64,000 nucleotides of DNA from Eublepharis macularius (taxonomy: Eukaryota; Chordata; Lepidosauria; Squamata; Eublepharidae), in NCBI RefSeq assembly GCF_028583425.1, contig NC_072794.1:26223232-26287231 (forward strand), given 5' to 3'. This document shows, piece after piece, positions 26,201 through 41,200 of this stretch (within the stretch, counting starts at the first letter, position 1; each line of letters opens with the position of its first letter). The notes under the pieces were generated by a model. That model had not been told where the DNA came from. It made no database searches and was given only the letters and a program-made list of their open reading frames with translations. A program made the position numbers and the translations under genes.

Positions 26201-29200
26201 TCTTGCCTCCCACTTATCTCGCTGTAGCTCAAAATGCCCCCCAAATGCTGTTCTTGTGTGTGGGTCACAGAAGCAGCATGGGAGGGGGGCAGTATTTAGG
26301 GCTACAGCAGAAGGGGAAGGCAAGAATGTCTGCAGATGGAAAATCCAGGCCAATGTCTAGGACACACATTATCTTTTTCCTTTTAATTCTCATATATTAT
26401 GAAGCATTACCAGTTTTCTATACATTTAATGAACTATTTGATTTGCTATGTTGGTTCTTTACATAACACATTCATTTTCTATAAATGGTACATTCCCCAT
26501 TTTTTATGCCATTCATAAATATTAAACATTAATTCCATGTCAGATTTTTGGATCAGAAACAGTATCTAGGCCAGCCATATTCTTGAAGAGATTTAAAGCA
26601 GTTTTTGCAATTAAAAGTTTGATGTTGGGACAGCTCCAAAACAACTGAGATAAAGAATGAATAGTTCTAAATATGTATTAATTGTCATTTAAGAAGTTAT
26701 AATCTGTGGAAAGTGAGATACCACTGGTACTGTAGCCTTAATTCTCATTTAAAAGAAAATCTCTTAATTAGAATTTGGAATTATTTGCATTATCATCCCT
26801 GAAGGAGATACTATACAACCACAATCTCTTTGGTTATACTGCAGATGTGATCTCAGTCCACATAAGAAAACGTTAAGACCTTACAGACCTGTATCTCTGC
26901 ACTGAGCGGCACATCCCCAAATGTATTCCACACTCCTGCGCACTGCACAGGGGGGCTTCCACAGCAGATATTTAGGGGTCCCCTTGGCATACTAACTGGT
27001 GTGGAAAGAGTTCTCTGGAAATGGAAAACTACTAGAACCGGAAAAATGAAAGGAAAAGAAGCATGCTTGTACAGTGGGAGACAATTTCTTGTTCAGTCAG
27101 GGTACCTCTTTTTTATTCCTTAGCGCTTCCTCCCATTCACTCTGTGAAACATTTGTCCTTGGTCCCAGCCAGCGGTCCAGGTTGCGAAGGTAGTTCATGA
27201 CCACGAGACGTCCAGGGAAATACTAGCGTCACAACAAAATGAAACAAAACAAGAAGGTTAGCTGCAAGGGCCAGTGTGGTTGGAGCATCAGACTGAAATT
27301 TGGGAGATCCAGATTCAAATCCCTACTCTGCCTTTGTTCAATGGGAGACCTGGGACCTGTCACACACTCTTTCAGCCTGATCTACCTCAGAGAGTTATTG
27401 TTGGAAGGCTAAGAGCCAAGCTACAAGTGACGCCTGACACAGGTTGGACACTTGTCAGCTTCCCTCAAGTTTTGATGGGAAATGTAGGCATCCTGGTCTT
27501 GCAGCTGTAATGGAGAGCCAAGCTGTAAAACCAGGACGCCTACATTTCCCATCAAAACTTGAGGGAAGCTGACAAGTGTCCAACCTGTGTAAGGCGTCAC
27601 TTGTAGCTTGGCTCTCAGATAGAAGAGGAGAGATCAACGTTGTAAGGCATTCTGGATGCCCAATGAAGAAAAAAGTGGCATGTAAACAAACTTCTACAGA
27701 AGTGACTGCTGACAGAGTCGAGCTCTGAAGGCTGAACTCAGAATAACGTATTGGATGCAGAAAAAAATCCTTGAAAATCTGTTTTCATTTTTTTAAAAAA
27801 AGCCTCAAACCATGAAACCATCAGAGCTCCCCCTGCCTGCAGGTAGGGATATATGAGCAGGCAGCCAGCAAAGCACTGTGAAAGCTGATGTATTGGTCAG
27901 AGTGCTGGGCTAGAATCTGGAAGAACCAGTTCAAATCTTCACACAGCCACAAACTTCCCTTGGTGACCTTGGGCCAGTCACACACTCTCGGCCTAATCCT
28001 CCCTCACTGGCTTATTGTGAAGACAAATGAGGAAGGGAGAAACATGGACACTGTTCTGATGTACTAGAAAGGTAGAAAAACACTGGAGTCCTGCCTTCAC
28101 CATGGCGACAGAGGAAGGCGATCTATAGAGCTCAGAAACACACAAACCGCACAAATGAAACCTTGTAGGGACCGCAGCCAATGCTTTATGTCACAGACCT
28201 AAGTTACAAGGTACAAGGAAGGCAAGTTCCGTCACCATCCTTCACTTTTCCATTTGGTCACCATCTTTATTTCTTTCTGAGACATACCACTCTCCTGAGG
28301 TAATTCAAAATTCCTCAGGAAAGCAGGAGTTCACAGTACGGGCACGTGGCAGCTGAAAAAATAACTGAGAGGCATTATTCCCCTCACACTTGCATACTAC
28401 CCCTACTTCAAGGTGTCAACAGGTACAGACCTCCTCTCGCCTCCAGCGGTTGTGTACCAGGGACAGAACCGGGTTTTGGTCAGTGGGAAAGGGAATCCGC
28501 ATCTACTGTCCAGGCCATCTCCCAACCTTTCCGAGTCTGTGGGCACCTGTGCGAATTCTGACCCAGTGTGGTGAGCACAGCCATAAAATGGCTGCCCCAG
28601 GAGGCAGAGCCAGCCACCAAATTGCTGCTGCAGCTTTCCTTCAGTCACACAGTTAACCCACCTCTGTGGAGGTGTAAAGTCCCTGGAGGCCTAACAAAAT
28701 CACCGACCGCACAACTAATACTAAAAATTAAGGCTCTCCTGATTGGGAAGCCCGGAGACGAAGACAGAACTGAGAGCACAGAACCGACAGATCAAACCCT
28801 TGCCCCAGCCTGTCAAACCCATCCTGACACTGGCACAAAAATGGCCACATCTAATCAGGACTTGACAATGCAAGCCAAGAAATCCCACTAAAATAGTCGA
28901 ACACCATGAATTGTGCTTATCACTGGAAATAGCCCAGCATTTCTTTCAGATTTTCTCTCACAAGTGTAAAAGATGAAAACTTTAAAAGGATGCAGTGGAT
29001 ACTCCTAGCACTTATGACCAGAGGGAATGGTTAATAAGCCCCCAGATATTGTAGTACGCCCCATTTATCATACCTCATTCAGTATCAGGTTTGTGGATCT
29101 CAAACTATCTCACTCCCCATTCCACCAGATCACAATGACCAGAAGATGGGACGTTGGCCATTCAAGCTGGGAAGTTAACACCAGAGACCAGACGAATCCT

Positions 29201-32200
29201 CCAAGTCACGGGAAACAGGTGATCACGGAGGGCCAATTCCATGCCACACCTGGTACATGGTACATGACTTATCCCTTTGGGAAGTCTCCGGCCTATCGCC
29301 CAGGTGCTTCCAGTCCGCGTGCCACTCACTTTGCCTGAGGAGCCATCTCTCCTGCCAAGGTTAGAACTCAAACCCAGGTTCAAAAAACCCCAAGAGGAGC
29401 TGCATACGCGGCCTGCTTCCTCCCAACTGCTTCGGCCACTGCTTTTCCAGTGAGGCCGTGTGTGGCTTTCCTGTCTGAATCCCTCCTGGTAGCCATGTGC
29501 TAATACTGGGAGATCCTTTTTCGCTTTATCCCTCCCATTTGTATTCAAGATGCTGCTGTAGCAAACAAGTCAGTCCCTGTGGGCCAACAGCCAAGATCCA
29601 AATCTTGATCGTAACTCCAAAATAGTCTCCAAGGAACATGTAAAGCTACTTTGACAATAAGTCAACTCAAATCCGATTAGCATCAGCACTTTAAAACCAC
29701 AAGCACTCCAGGGAGAGGGGGCCAAAGAGGGAGAGGGAGGGAATATGTGGTACAGGAAGAGAGACAGGCAAGTGAGAAAATGACAGGCGGAGCAGGGGAG
29801 GGGAGAGCTTGAAGGGAAGAGGACAGGAGGGGAAGAAATAGGAAAATTGATGGGGAGGGTGGATAAGAGGAAAAGAGACTTAAGAGCCCTCTGTTATTAA
29901 TAGACACACCTGCTATGCTACCCAATTAGCAAGTGCAAGCAATCGTAGGAGGCTGGGCCATTTACTTCCAATGCTGACTTTTCCGTTAAGAACATGAATT
30001 ATTCTTCGCTGCCTTTCCTAAAAGGGGATGCAGCCCAAGAGCAGTCTCAGACTAAGATACGGGAGACCCAAGTTCAATCCCCTCCCCACTCTGCCATGAA
30101 ACTTACTGGGTGACCAGGTGTCAGTCACTCCTTCTCAGCTCCACCTACTTCGCAGGGTTGTTGCTGCGAGGATAAAATGGAGGGGAGCACAACGTGGTAA
30201 GCTGCTTTGGGTCCCCATTGGAGAGAAAAGGGGGCCATAAACAAAAAATAAATGAATGAGATCCAAGGGATTCTGGGCCCAACGCTCGATCTCACATTTC
30301 ACACTGGATCAATACGAGTGAACGCTGGAAGATTGACATGCCAAATCAGACTGAGGGAGAGCAATCTATTAGCCTAATGTTGTCTACTCCAACTGGTAGC
30401 AGCTCTATAAAGCATGAAACACGACGCCTCCCCCTCATCCCATTCCGCTTGGCTATATAAGATCTTTTAAGTGGTTATGTCAGAGATTGGATGTATTTGG
30501 ATACATAAGCTGCATGTGCTTTGCTACAGAACTACAGGACTTCCAAAGCTTTAAGGTTTCTTCGGGATGCAAAGCAGCCAAACCACAAAGGAATGTATAC
30601 TAAGGAAAAGCAAGGTTTGCATTAGAGAAACATTCAAGGGCCCGGAAAGAGTTAAGGAGTCGGATACTAATAGTGTTCTGCCATCTAGTGGCCAAATCCC
30701 AGTAGTACAACTTTGAGCTGGACAACTTTGAGCTATTTCCAAACAAGGTTCTGCTTTTCCAGAGAGGCAGTCCTGTGTACAACACACACACACCACAAAA
30801 AGGAGTTTAATGGTGTCCTAAAAATTATTTATTGTGAAATAAGCTATTGCAGACTCTAGCTGACAATGTGTGGAATATTCTCAGTTAGCAGTTTCTATAT
30901 TGTATTGTGCACGAACACACAAATACAGTGAAAAAATGTAAATAGCACCCAAAGGTGGGGGAGATGCATACAGTTCAGTCTATTTCTACATGGAGCTTAA
31001 ATGTATAATGTGCATACATTCTACACACCATTGAGTTTTGCAAAGAAATTTTACAGATTGCACGCCTTGCATGTCATGGCTTTTTGTCCCCCCTGTTTAC
31101 ATATTTCACTATACGTGTGTGTGTGTGTGTGTGTACACGCAATACAATCACACAAGCGGTATGCCTCTTATCATCCTTTCTTCTTCTGATGAGATTGAAT
31201 GAACAGAACAGGGGTAACTACCCTCAGCTCACTTTGCCCTTTTCTATTTATGATGGCAAAGAGCTTTAAGCACAAGAATAAAGGAATGTATTTATGAGTC
31301 AGCTTGACTAAGCTTATCGTAAATTCTCTCATTTAAATCCAGAAATTCTAAGAACTGCTCTTGATTTTTCTCCAGGAGACCAGGGAGAAACAGTGTCCTC
31401 AGACCTCAGACATGGAATCCCCAGCTTATTGTCTGGTTAGTGGTGAGGAAACAAACCCAGGACAGGCGAATTCAGAGACAAACCCCTTCCCACAAAAGCT
31501 GTATTTTTCTTTCACTGCCTGAAGATAGTTCCAGGTATGTGGCTGTGTTGTTCTGCTGCAGAATTTGAGTCCACAGGCACCTTAGAGACTGTCAAGATTT
31601 TCAGAGTATAAGCTTTTGAGAGAGAAAGCTCCCCATCTTCAGGTGCAGGGAGGAGTGGAGAACCCTGAGCCTTTATCTACCAGTCAGGAGGGGCGAGGCG
31701 TGAAGCAAAGAAGAGAGTCAGGATGTAAAAGATACAATGGAGCTTGATTCGTGCAGAAATTAGCATCTGTAGTGAGATAAGAATCCTATGTCTCTATTCA
31801 GCAACTCCACCTCCAGGGAAGGGGGTGTTTCATTGTTCTGAACTTGTACAGAACTTTGTAAAGAAAAGTATTTACAATTTAAAGAATAGGATCCTTATCT
31901 CACTACAGATGCTAATTTCTGTTCTGATCAAGCTCCACTGTGTACATCAGATTTCCTTCTTTGCTTTACTTCTCCCACCTCCTGATTGGAAGATAAAGGC
32001 TCAGCGTTCTCCATTCATGTGCGTATCAAAAGAAGAGAGCTTTGATTCAGCTTATACGCTGAATGAACTAAGGTGCCACCGGACTTTTTGTCTTCCTGCT
32101 TAGCCCAACATTCAATACTTTTTTTTTTTAATCCTCCTTTCTTATGCTTGTACGCTGAAGCTGTCCTTCCCACAACAGCTGTAAGACATGCTTGCTAGTC

Positions 32201-35200
32201 AAGGCTAAGACAACTGGGAAGGAGGGAGTGGCAGGGCTGTGTCAGGCAGGGAAGGTTCCAAGTGGCCAAAGACGTCCAAGAATTCACCTTGACCAGGACG
32301 GCCACGTATTGCTTCAGTGCAGAAAGCCGCTCTTTGTCGAGGAAGAGGAATCGTGCTGCCTCCATTCTTAGGGTGTACAGTATCGCAGACTCCAGGTCAG
32401 CCATGTACAATTTTTTCCTGTGACAGAAACGGGGGCAGGATGCAGGGAAGTAAAAAAAAGAGAAAGCTTGATCAACACAGCAAACACACTGGCAGGAACT
32501 GACGTAACTATGCCCCTCAAGGGCAAACCCAGCCCTTTCTTTCATTTCTTCCTCATCCATCCTCTTCGAGGCAAAGAGAAGTGGGACTAGCAGCAGCGAG
32601 GGACACAAAACTGAAACTTCTCAGCAATCCTCTGCAGAGAAGAGGAATGGAGACCTTGATCCATCACCTTTTAGTCAACAAAGTGAATCTCCAGCAAAAT
32701 TAACTGTGGACTAAAGGTTCATAGCACTCGCTACGTTTCCCAAAAGGCCAAAAGAGTACTTTGGTATCTTAACAGAAAAGAGTCCAGTAGCACCTTTAAG
32801 ACTAACCAACTTTACTGTAGCATAAGCTTTCGAGAACCACAGCTCTCTTCATCAGATGCATGGAGGGTAAGAAGAAAGTGGTCAGATATATAGGTGGAGA
32901 GGGGAGGGGGGAGTAGATGCAATCAATATCTGCTTCGGTATCTTAGTGAGTAATTGCTTGCATCCCAGGTTTTTGTGGACTTGCTACCACCCATATATCT
33001 GGCCAAGAGTCTGCAGCCCATGATGCTTTATGCCACAATGCCAGTCTTTAAGATGCCATCAGATTTTGTGGCATTTAAGAATTCACACACGTCCCTTGAA
33101 AGTGAATTTTTTTTTTCCTCAGTAGTAAAAATAATTTGGTAGTCATCTCTTGCCTTTGGAAGAGTTTTTGGAGAAACCAGCACTATGATCTATGATCAGT
33201 GCACAACTAACAGTGCAATCCTAAGCAGAGTTACTCCAGTCTAAGCCGATTGGAATCAGTGTGCTTAGACTGGAGTAACTCTGTATAGGATTACACTGTA
33301 AGTTACCTATCCTGGGGTACTGAATGGAACCATGGTATTGTCAAATATGGAGTATCCATGATAGGGTCTGTGATGTATGAAGGTTAGCCTCCCTCTAATT
33401 CTCTTTAACTAAAAAACAACCAGCTGCCAGGATCCTGTGATGTTCTGGAATAACAGCTAGCCTCCACAATTCTTTTTTAAAATGATGTCTCTTTATGAAA
33501 AATCCAGTAGCAAAAATTTGATTTCACCTTTAAAACAAAATCAGGTTCACTTTCAGCTGTGTAACAGCCCAACCTGTAATAATTTAGTCTTACACAGGCA
33601 CACATGATGAGACAACACACCGAAATGACCAAGTAGGCTTTGGTTTCAGAAGAGATGCTGGGAGAGGGGGAAAAGGGTCCCATTCCAATGAGCTAAATCA
33701 AAGAAGGATGCAAAACAAAGTTCACAGTATGAAAGACACAATTCCCACGTAATTGGGATTCACCAAATGAAGACCAATATTCTACAGTGCTGAAGGAAGT
33801 GGTCATCTCCTCCACTGTATAGACAAAAGGAAAGCAGAGCAAAATATCCGCAGTATAACTTCTAGCTGAGTGCCCGTCACCTTCCTGTCTGGAGGAAATA
33901 TAAATCTGGGCATTGCCAAAGGCGCAAGGTTTTGGGCAAGAGCTGAAGGGCCAGAAGCAAAGAGCTCTTGGCTCTTTGCCCAAGTCCTGCATCCGAGGGC
34001 CTATGATAACCAACCCCGAGAAAGAGGATGTGTGCAATTTTTTGATTTTTTTATTTGTTTATGGCTATATTAGAAAATTTCTGTTATCATGATTCCGCAC
34101 ATGTTGGATAATGCACTTCCAATCCTCTTTATAGATCATTTGGAACGGATTTTTTTGTGTGCGGAACAAAAATCCACCTCAAACGATTGATAAAGTGCAT
34201 TGAAAGTGCATTATCCAACGTGTGCGGAATCAGCCTTAACCTACTTCGAGTCCTTTCAAGGAGAAAAGAGAGACAGAAATGCCTTACTGAAGATCCAAAA
34301 TAAATAAGAACATCCGCTCAGGAAGACATGCCTATAGGGTGCATCAACACCACTGGGCAATGCGCAGCAAAACTTCAGACCCTGTTGTGCTCTCACAGCC
34401 ATGACAATTCTGAGGAAGGGGAGAAAATTCCTTTAGAATTGGCTAGAAACTGGAACTGGAACTGAAACAAACTGGAATCGAATGTTACAGTAGGAAGAAC
34501 ACTGACTTAAGGCCCGTTATTTGCGGGAGAGTGGAAGAAAACCTGGACAAGAGAATCCAGGTCACGGCATGTCTCCCCAACTTTTTCTCTTTAGTTTGTT
34601 TTACATAGCTGAAACTGAGCCTTCTTCCTTCTTCTAGCTTCCTTCTAATCACCACATGAACTCAGCCCATTTCTTAGATTATGTCTTCATTGCCTCTTCA
34701 TCTTTTCAGCAGAGCTGATTCTTTTTCATAATTATTTGATTTTTTTAAAAAAAATCTTTACAAATACAATGTCAGCAAGAAAAAGGCAACAGGTTTGGGG
34801 GTTTATTTTTTGCAAAATGGCAAGGCAGCTGATGAATCGAATGCCTTTGCCACCCTGTGAAGCAGTAGCTGTTGACAGACAGTTCTGCAGAGGATCCAGT
34901 GTGGATCTTTAAGTCTGGATGCTACTATCAAACAAAAAGAGAGACGGACCAAGCACTGGTTTGCTTCTGCTTCCGGCTCTGCCATCCTTCTTACTGGATG
35001 GGATTTTCCCAGTTTAGAGGCTCTTGACAATGCAATCGTTAGCAGAGTAATGCTCTTCAAAGCCCTTTCTGCTTCGGATTGCGCTGCATAACCAATGCGG
35101 GGAGAGCTGGAAGGGAACTGCATGACTGAATCCTCCCCCCTCCCGCCTTCAAGAAGTCTTCCTACACATACAAAACCATTGCATTGAGAGAAGACTTGAC

Positions 35201-38200
35201 CAGAACCTCTATTCCCTTGACTTCTAGCTTTCCATATACTGGGAGGTTTGGGTTTTTAAAAAATTATACAGGTGACCAGTACAGACACAGGTTTACCATG
35301 CGGAAATCCACACGCATGAAGGTGCCGTACACTCGATCAAGCCATTAGCCCACCTAAGTCTTTACCCTGATTGGCACCAGCTCTCCAGAGTCACAAGTCA
35401 AGATCTTTCTCATCACCTCCTACCTGATCCTTTTTGTCGGGGGCTGAACCTGGGGCCTCCTACATGCCAAACAGATGTTCCACCACTGAGCCACAGTCCC
35501 CAATTGTCAAAAGCCTCTCACCCCTCTATACATCTTCCACTGAGTTCTCCTATTTAACCACTGCCAACACAGGCTTGATCTTAGGCAACACGATGCTGCC
35601 CATTTAGCTCTTCTGCCTGCCGTCTGTTGGGCATTCGTTGAACCTGATAACAAGCCTTCTTCGGCCTTCTCCTCCTCTAGTTATGCTGGACTAGCTGCTT
35701 ATGGTCGCCAGCTGATAAGGTTGGTTGGTCAGCGTTGGTGCCATGAGAATGTCCAAGTGACGGGATGAGAAGACGGGTCAGGTAGAACAGGAGAAGAAAT
35801 GGGGGCAAGTCAAGATGGTTCTCACCTGTCCGCCACCTTCCAGAGGGCAGGAGTCGTCTTTGGTTCTACAGTCGGCTTCACCGTGGGTCTGAAGGAGCCC
35901 CCTCGGTAGACTCCAGGTAGCCTCCGCAGGAAGTTTCTGTAAAATGGTCTTGAATCACCCTCCCTGTGGATGGAGTAAAAGATGAGGAGGGACGTGGGGA
36001 CCTTTTAGCCTACACCACACAGTTCCTTAAGTGTTAAGAACCCCTCGTTTCACCACAGACAAGACATTCCAGGAAAAGATTCTTCTCTGATAAGCCTTCT
36101 TCGTGGAATTAGTTAGCTGTTTTACTCTAAAAGTCGTGACAGAAACGTATAAAATAAAAATAATATACATGCCGTGACGCACACAGCACAAAAGAAACAT
36201 TACTAGAAAGGTTTTCATCTTTGTGCTAAACCCAAACCTAATGCCGGCTCTTCGGCAGTGGAATTCAGGGTGAGTCCAGCCCACCTAGTTATTACCGTCA
36301 TTTAACCTTTGGGTTCTGCTAGGTAAAAACAGTGATGTGTATTCAACCATCTACGTATGGAAGGCACATGGCGTTTTCCCTGCTTTTCCTCTCTATTCCT
36401 GTAGCTTCTTCGACCCCCAGAAAAATCATTCCTTGGTTCATTCTAGGTGGGCAGCTGTGTTGGTCTGGAGTAGAATAGCAGGGCTTGAGCCCAGTGGCAA
36501 CTTAGAGACCAGTGAGATCTTAAAGTGTGCGAGCTTTGGAGAGTCAGAGCTCTCTTCTTCAGGAGGTGTCTGGAGAAAGGAGCTCTGACTCTCAAAAGCT
36601 CGCACCCTGAGAATCTTGTAGGTCTCCTTGATCCATGTGATCCATGTGCAGGAACAGCCACGTGGGTTAGTGGGCTGGAGAACGGCAGGGCGAGGGGCTG
36701 AAGCAGACTGCTTTCCTCAGCAAAGCTGTGCTTGACGACGAAGAAGAAGAAGTTCGCTCCTTTATCCTTCCTCACCCCAGCCCCAACTCATGTGGTGAGT
36801 CCCCCCATGCGGCTCCTGCAACCCTGGGAATAATCTTTCTGTAGGTCAGATGGGGCTCCAGGACCAGACAGAGCAGAGCCATTGATGGGCAGAGCCACTG
36901 GTACATGGCAGATTTAGAAAATTAAATTTCAGTGTTTTAAAAATTTAATTCAAACAATTATACACACACACCACAGACCACACAGAGGTACAGGCTCTGC
37001 ACATATGTCTAGTTCTCTTTTTACGTTTGTGGCACGTGGTTATTATTCTTAGCTTAGCTTACATCAAGAAAATCAGGGATAAGATGGAAGGGTGGGATAC
37101 AAACATGACAGAGAACATTTTTTTAAACAAACAAACAAACATTTTTAGTTCTTGGTCAAGTATGCCAGCAAATAGCACCAAGGATGGCAAGAAATTCTGC
37201 GGTTCACAAGCAAAAGAGCCTGCCACACACACACACACACCAAATATTTTGAAGGTTTTGTGAAGTAATACTTAAGGCATGCATGCCTTGCTGTTCTCCA
37301 TAGTGCTAGTTACCAAAAACTTTCCAACTTATCTGAGACCTCAAACCCACAGTTTAGGAAAAAGCCAGGGGAGAAAAGAGAGAGCAAACCGATTTATGCA
37401 AAACTAGCAATTTACATGCTTTTACTGCCTGGCGACATAATTCATTTTGCAGGCAGAAGCTGGAATGCTTCCATGCAGTTCCCCTCCTCCCCCTCCGCTT
37501 TAGGGGGAACAGTCCTTGTGCCTTCGGAATGTATAACCTTTGGAGGGCAGAAAACCCTCCTCTTTATTCGTTCCCCTACAGATTGGATTCTTGTAAGTGA
37601 TATAATCCGTGGCTCTTGTATCAGTCCCTGAAATCATTGGATGGATTGTGCCTATGAGCTACCAGAGAAAGATAAAAGGTAGATCGGGAGGCCAGTGGAT
37701 TATGGCTGGGGCTTGATGAACTGGCCCTGAAGAGGAGGAGAAGCAGAGCTGCTTCGAAGCAAGTGGCATCGGTACCAGGACACAACTGCTGGTGTGGGGT
37801 ACTGGCTAGAGTGTTAGCCTAGGATCTGGGGGAGACAGGTTTGAATCTCCGTTCTGACATGGAAGCTTGCTGGGTGAGCTTCGGTCAGTGACATACACTC
37901 AGCTTAACCTACCTCAAAGGGTTGGTTTGAAGATAAAATGTAAGAGAAGAGAATGATGTCATTCACTCCAGGTCCCCATTGGGGAGGAAAGTGGAGTCCA
38001 GAGACCTAAAATAAACCAACTGGCCAAGCTACCTCAAGGATAGCTTTCCCTCCCCTTTAGTTTCTACTGCACCTCCACGTTACTGCACCGGCTTTCCCTT
38101 GAACTCAGCCTCACCCTACACATATATAGGGTGAGAATTCAAGGGAAAGCATGGGTGATGATGAGCACTGCCCCACCCACCCACCCGTCTTTACACCCTC

Positions 38201-41200
38201 CGGCAAAAAGTGGCTCAGGATATTCAGCAGGAAACTCTGAATACCATGGCCGAATCAGCAGACCTTCCCCTGCAAACCAAGGCGGAGCAAATACCAAACA
38301 AAAGCGGCCCGCCCCTATGAGAAGCCATGAGACAGGCGTTCGACTGCCTCCCCTCCCCAAGGGAGCTTCAGCCAGGAGCCATCAGCTGACGCTCTGCTCT
38401 TCTCACCCCAATACCTTCGCAAGCAGATGGCGAGGAGACAGCATCATCGCAAACAATTTTCTCCTCCGCCAATTTCAGCAGAGAGAAGAAAACAGTGTCG
38501 CTCCTGTTCGGTGAGGCTGGCATCAGAGCAGGGATATGACACCCCTGTGGTGCAGCTTGCTTTCGGGTCGCCCTGACGGAGTCGTAGAAGGAGGGCTTGC
38601 AAATTCTCCCGGCACTGATTAGGAAGAGTCGGCTGCCCACAGGAGCGGAGTAGGCACCCAGCTCTTCTGAACGGGAGTGAACGGGGCCGGCACCTCCCCA
38701 AGCACCCCCCCCTAAAGAAACCACAGTGCCAACATGACCCTTTGGCCCGCCATGCTAGTGACTACACTGCCAGGTGGACATCAATCATCTGCTAAGAATC
38801 TAAACGGGAGGGAGGGGGAAGGAGAGAGAGAGAGAGACCATCTGGTTGCTATTTAATGTGCCATTCAGTAGCAGGAAACCACTAGAGGGTCCGAATGCAG
38901 GTGCCATTGTTCTGCACTAGCATCTCAGAACCAGCCATTGTCTGGCTCCTAATGAACTTTTCTGCAATTAGAAAAGCACGTGGAAGATCAGAGCAGCTGG
39001 GGGAAGGCAGGGGTGGCAGCAATGGTGTCAGGTACCACAGCTGACCGCTTGCCAGTTTTCAAAGACCACGCTGGGTTGATCAAACATTTCAGAGTTATAT
39101 AAAAATAAAGCCTCCACCTCACAGGCTAGGCAGAGTGCAACAGTTTGCAGTGACTTACAGCATTAAGGAAGGGTTTCTTAAGACGCGAGTAACAGGCACT
39201 AAAACTACCAGAGCAGGGAGAGTACCAGTACAGAAAACTGCCTTATGCTGAAATCATTGGCAAGCACCATGCTCCTGCCATGGTGTTCGGCCAGAGTGAA
39301 GCCTTCCTCTAGCCTCAGGAGCCTTCCTCCAGCATCTGTGACTTTTCCACCAAAGGAAGAGCCACTGAAACGGGAAGAAGGCTTCCAATTCAGCTAAGCA
39401 GAGGGGTCAGGCACCTGCTGCCTAAGCTCAGGGTCACGTTTCATGTCCACAGAGCCTCAGTCCCCAAGGGCTCGCATGTCTCTATATGAGACTTGTCCGT
39501 TCATCCCCGCAGCCTCCCCGCCCCACCCCCTGGCAGTGGTTTTCCTTTCCTTTCTTTTATAGCTGCTCATCCCTGCTTGCTTTTCCCTTCCCTGGATCTC
39601 CCTTCAAACCTGCGCTTTCAGACAGGTGTGCCTTCTGCTCGATGCATGCCCCTGGCACAAGTAGGTACAATTCCATGCCTCCAGATGTCCTCCTGCCTCA
39701 TCTTCCTGAGGCTTCACTCCATCACTAGCTTCTCTCAGTGGGCCGGCAGCTGGTTCTTCCTGGCTGGTCTTTTGCCCAGCCTCATGCCCTCTTTTTGATG
39801 CACAAGCCCTGGGGGGCATTGAGGTGCTTCCAGCCTAGGCTGTGTTTATATTTGGCTAGAGCACAGCATCGTTGCTCGGGATTCATGGGCCACCTTCTAA
39901 CCTCATACTCGTTTTTTTCTCCTCTGGTTGCAGCTCTCAGGTAAGAGGGCTCTCCCAGCCCTGTGACCCAAGATCCTGAAAGTAGAGGGGACAGGGATTG
40001 AACTTGGAACCTTTGGCTCACAAATCAGAAGCTAAAGCCTGGAACATGAAGAAGGGACGAATCTGCACAGCTGTTTCTGCCTTGCAGGACCTCTCACGCA
40101 GAAGTAATAACAGTGCACTGGAAAATACTCACTTTTTGAAAATTCCTAACAATTGTGTTTACAGAGCAAAACCTGGAAATACACTGGCAGTTTCTGCCAC
40201 ATGCAAAAAGCCAGACAGGCTTTAGGGGCTTAAGCTGGGATTCTATGGAAGCTTTGGCAGGAGTGAAACCACCTCTGTGCCCTGCTTGATTCACCAACGT
40301 CGCTGGCCACCGACCCCCATTAACACTGAGGTGGACACTACCCCGATCCTACCACTCCTCCGAGCAAAGTTTATCAAAATGTTCATGTCCCACCTTTCCT
40401 TTTGGCTCAATTTTGAAGTGTTCCTCCAATCTAAAGAGCTTTCCTCCTCGTTAAGTGCCCTTCTGTTGGAGGAAGACTCCCTGACGGATAGTTGGATCCA
40501 CCCCATTTCTCCCAAGAATAATAATATGATTCACGGCTGAGCCCTGCTTCCAAAGGACCATTTCCATTCAAGGCAGCAACTCGTCCCATTTCAAATTTGT
40601 GGTTATTTGGGCCTCAACTGTTCATCCCATCACCTACCATCCTTCTGACTTTCCAGTGCTCAACAGCAAATAATTTTAAAAAAGAAACCTCAGAACAGGC
40701 TACAGGTGGCAACTTGCTGCATATCAATGACATGTATGCAAATTTGTCTAACATGGAAAACTGATTCCAGGCACCAAAAGCACCCAATCTCAATAGACTG
40801 TAAGGGGCCTTTGCACACTGTAAGGGCTTCGCACACTGAAACACACAGCCAGTTCATGATGAGACACACTTGGTGGATTGCTTGCAGAAAAGCTGTCTGA
40901 TTTGTCCATCATCAACAAACCTCAGTTCCTACCATGGGAATAAACAAGTACTTACCTTTGCGGGTGGGGGGGTACAGACTGAATACAGGAATACAGACTA
41001 CTGATGCACCCTAGAACACAACTGAATAAAAACAGCCAATGGTTGGACAGGTAGGCTTATCATGACAACTCACACGGGGATGTGACTGCAAGAGCCATTG
41101 CTGAAAACCAGAAAGGCAGAAGGGAAGGTGGTGACATTAAATATCTTCACTAGTTCTTCATTGCTATTCAGGACTCTCCTCACTGCAATGTTGTCAAACT

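Larger units (their letters stand above)
27223..32287 (-). other. QSOX1 intron 8
   Basis: 5.1 kb. Holds three type-2 tRNA SINEs (27268, 27890 and 30045), one of them split by foldback element B, a type-1 SINE fragment, a purine-rich tract (29709-29880) and a 560-bp imperfect palindrome (31535-32092). The stretch 28180-29700 shows nothing recognisable. Confidence 0.85.
32418..35825 (-). other. QSOX1 intron 7
   Basis: 3.4 kb. Contains a family D fragment, a TAA-flanked MITE (33211-33298), MITE family A copy 2 (34088-34235) and a reverse type-1 SINE (35340-35505). Confidence 0.85.
35964..41073 (-). other. QSOX1 intron 6
   Basis: 5.1 kb. Contains a family D palindrome (36441-36650), a type-2 SINE (37792-38020) and a type-1 SINE fragment. 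The stretches 38030-39230 and 39350-41070 are unique, with no gene seen. Confidence 0.85.

Noticed and set aside
38368..38724. 118-codon minus-strand frame inside QSOX1 intron 6 as an extra exon
   Set aside because: It does not match any QSOX segment, and exons 6 and 7 already join in phase without it.
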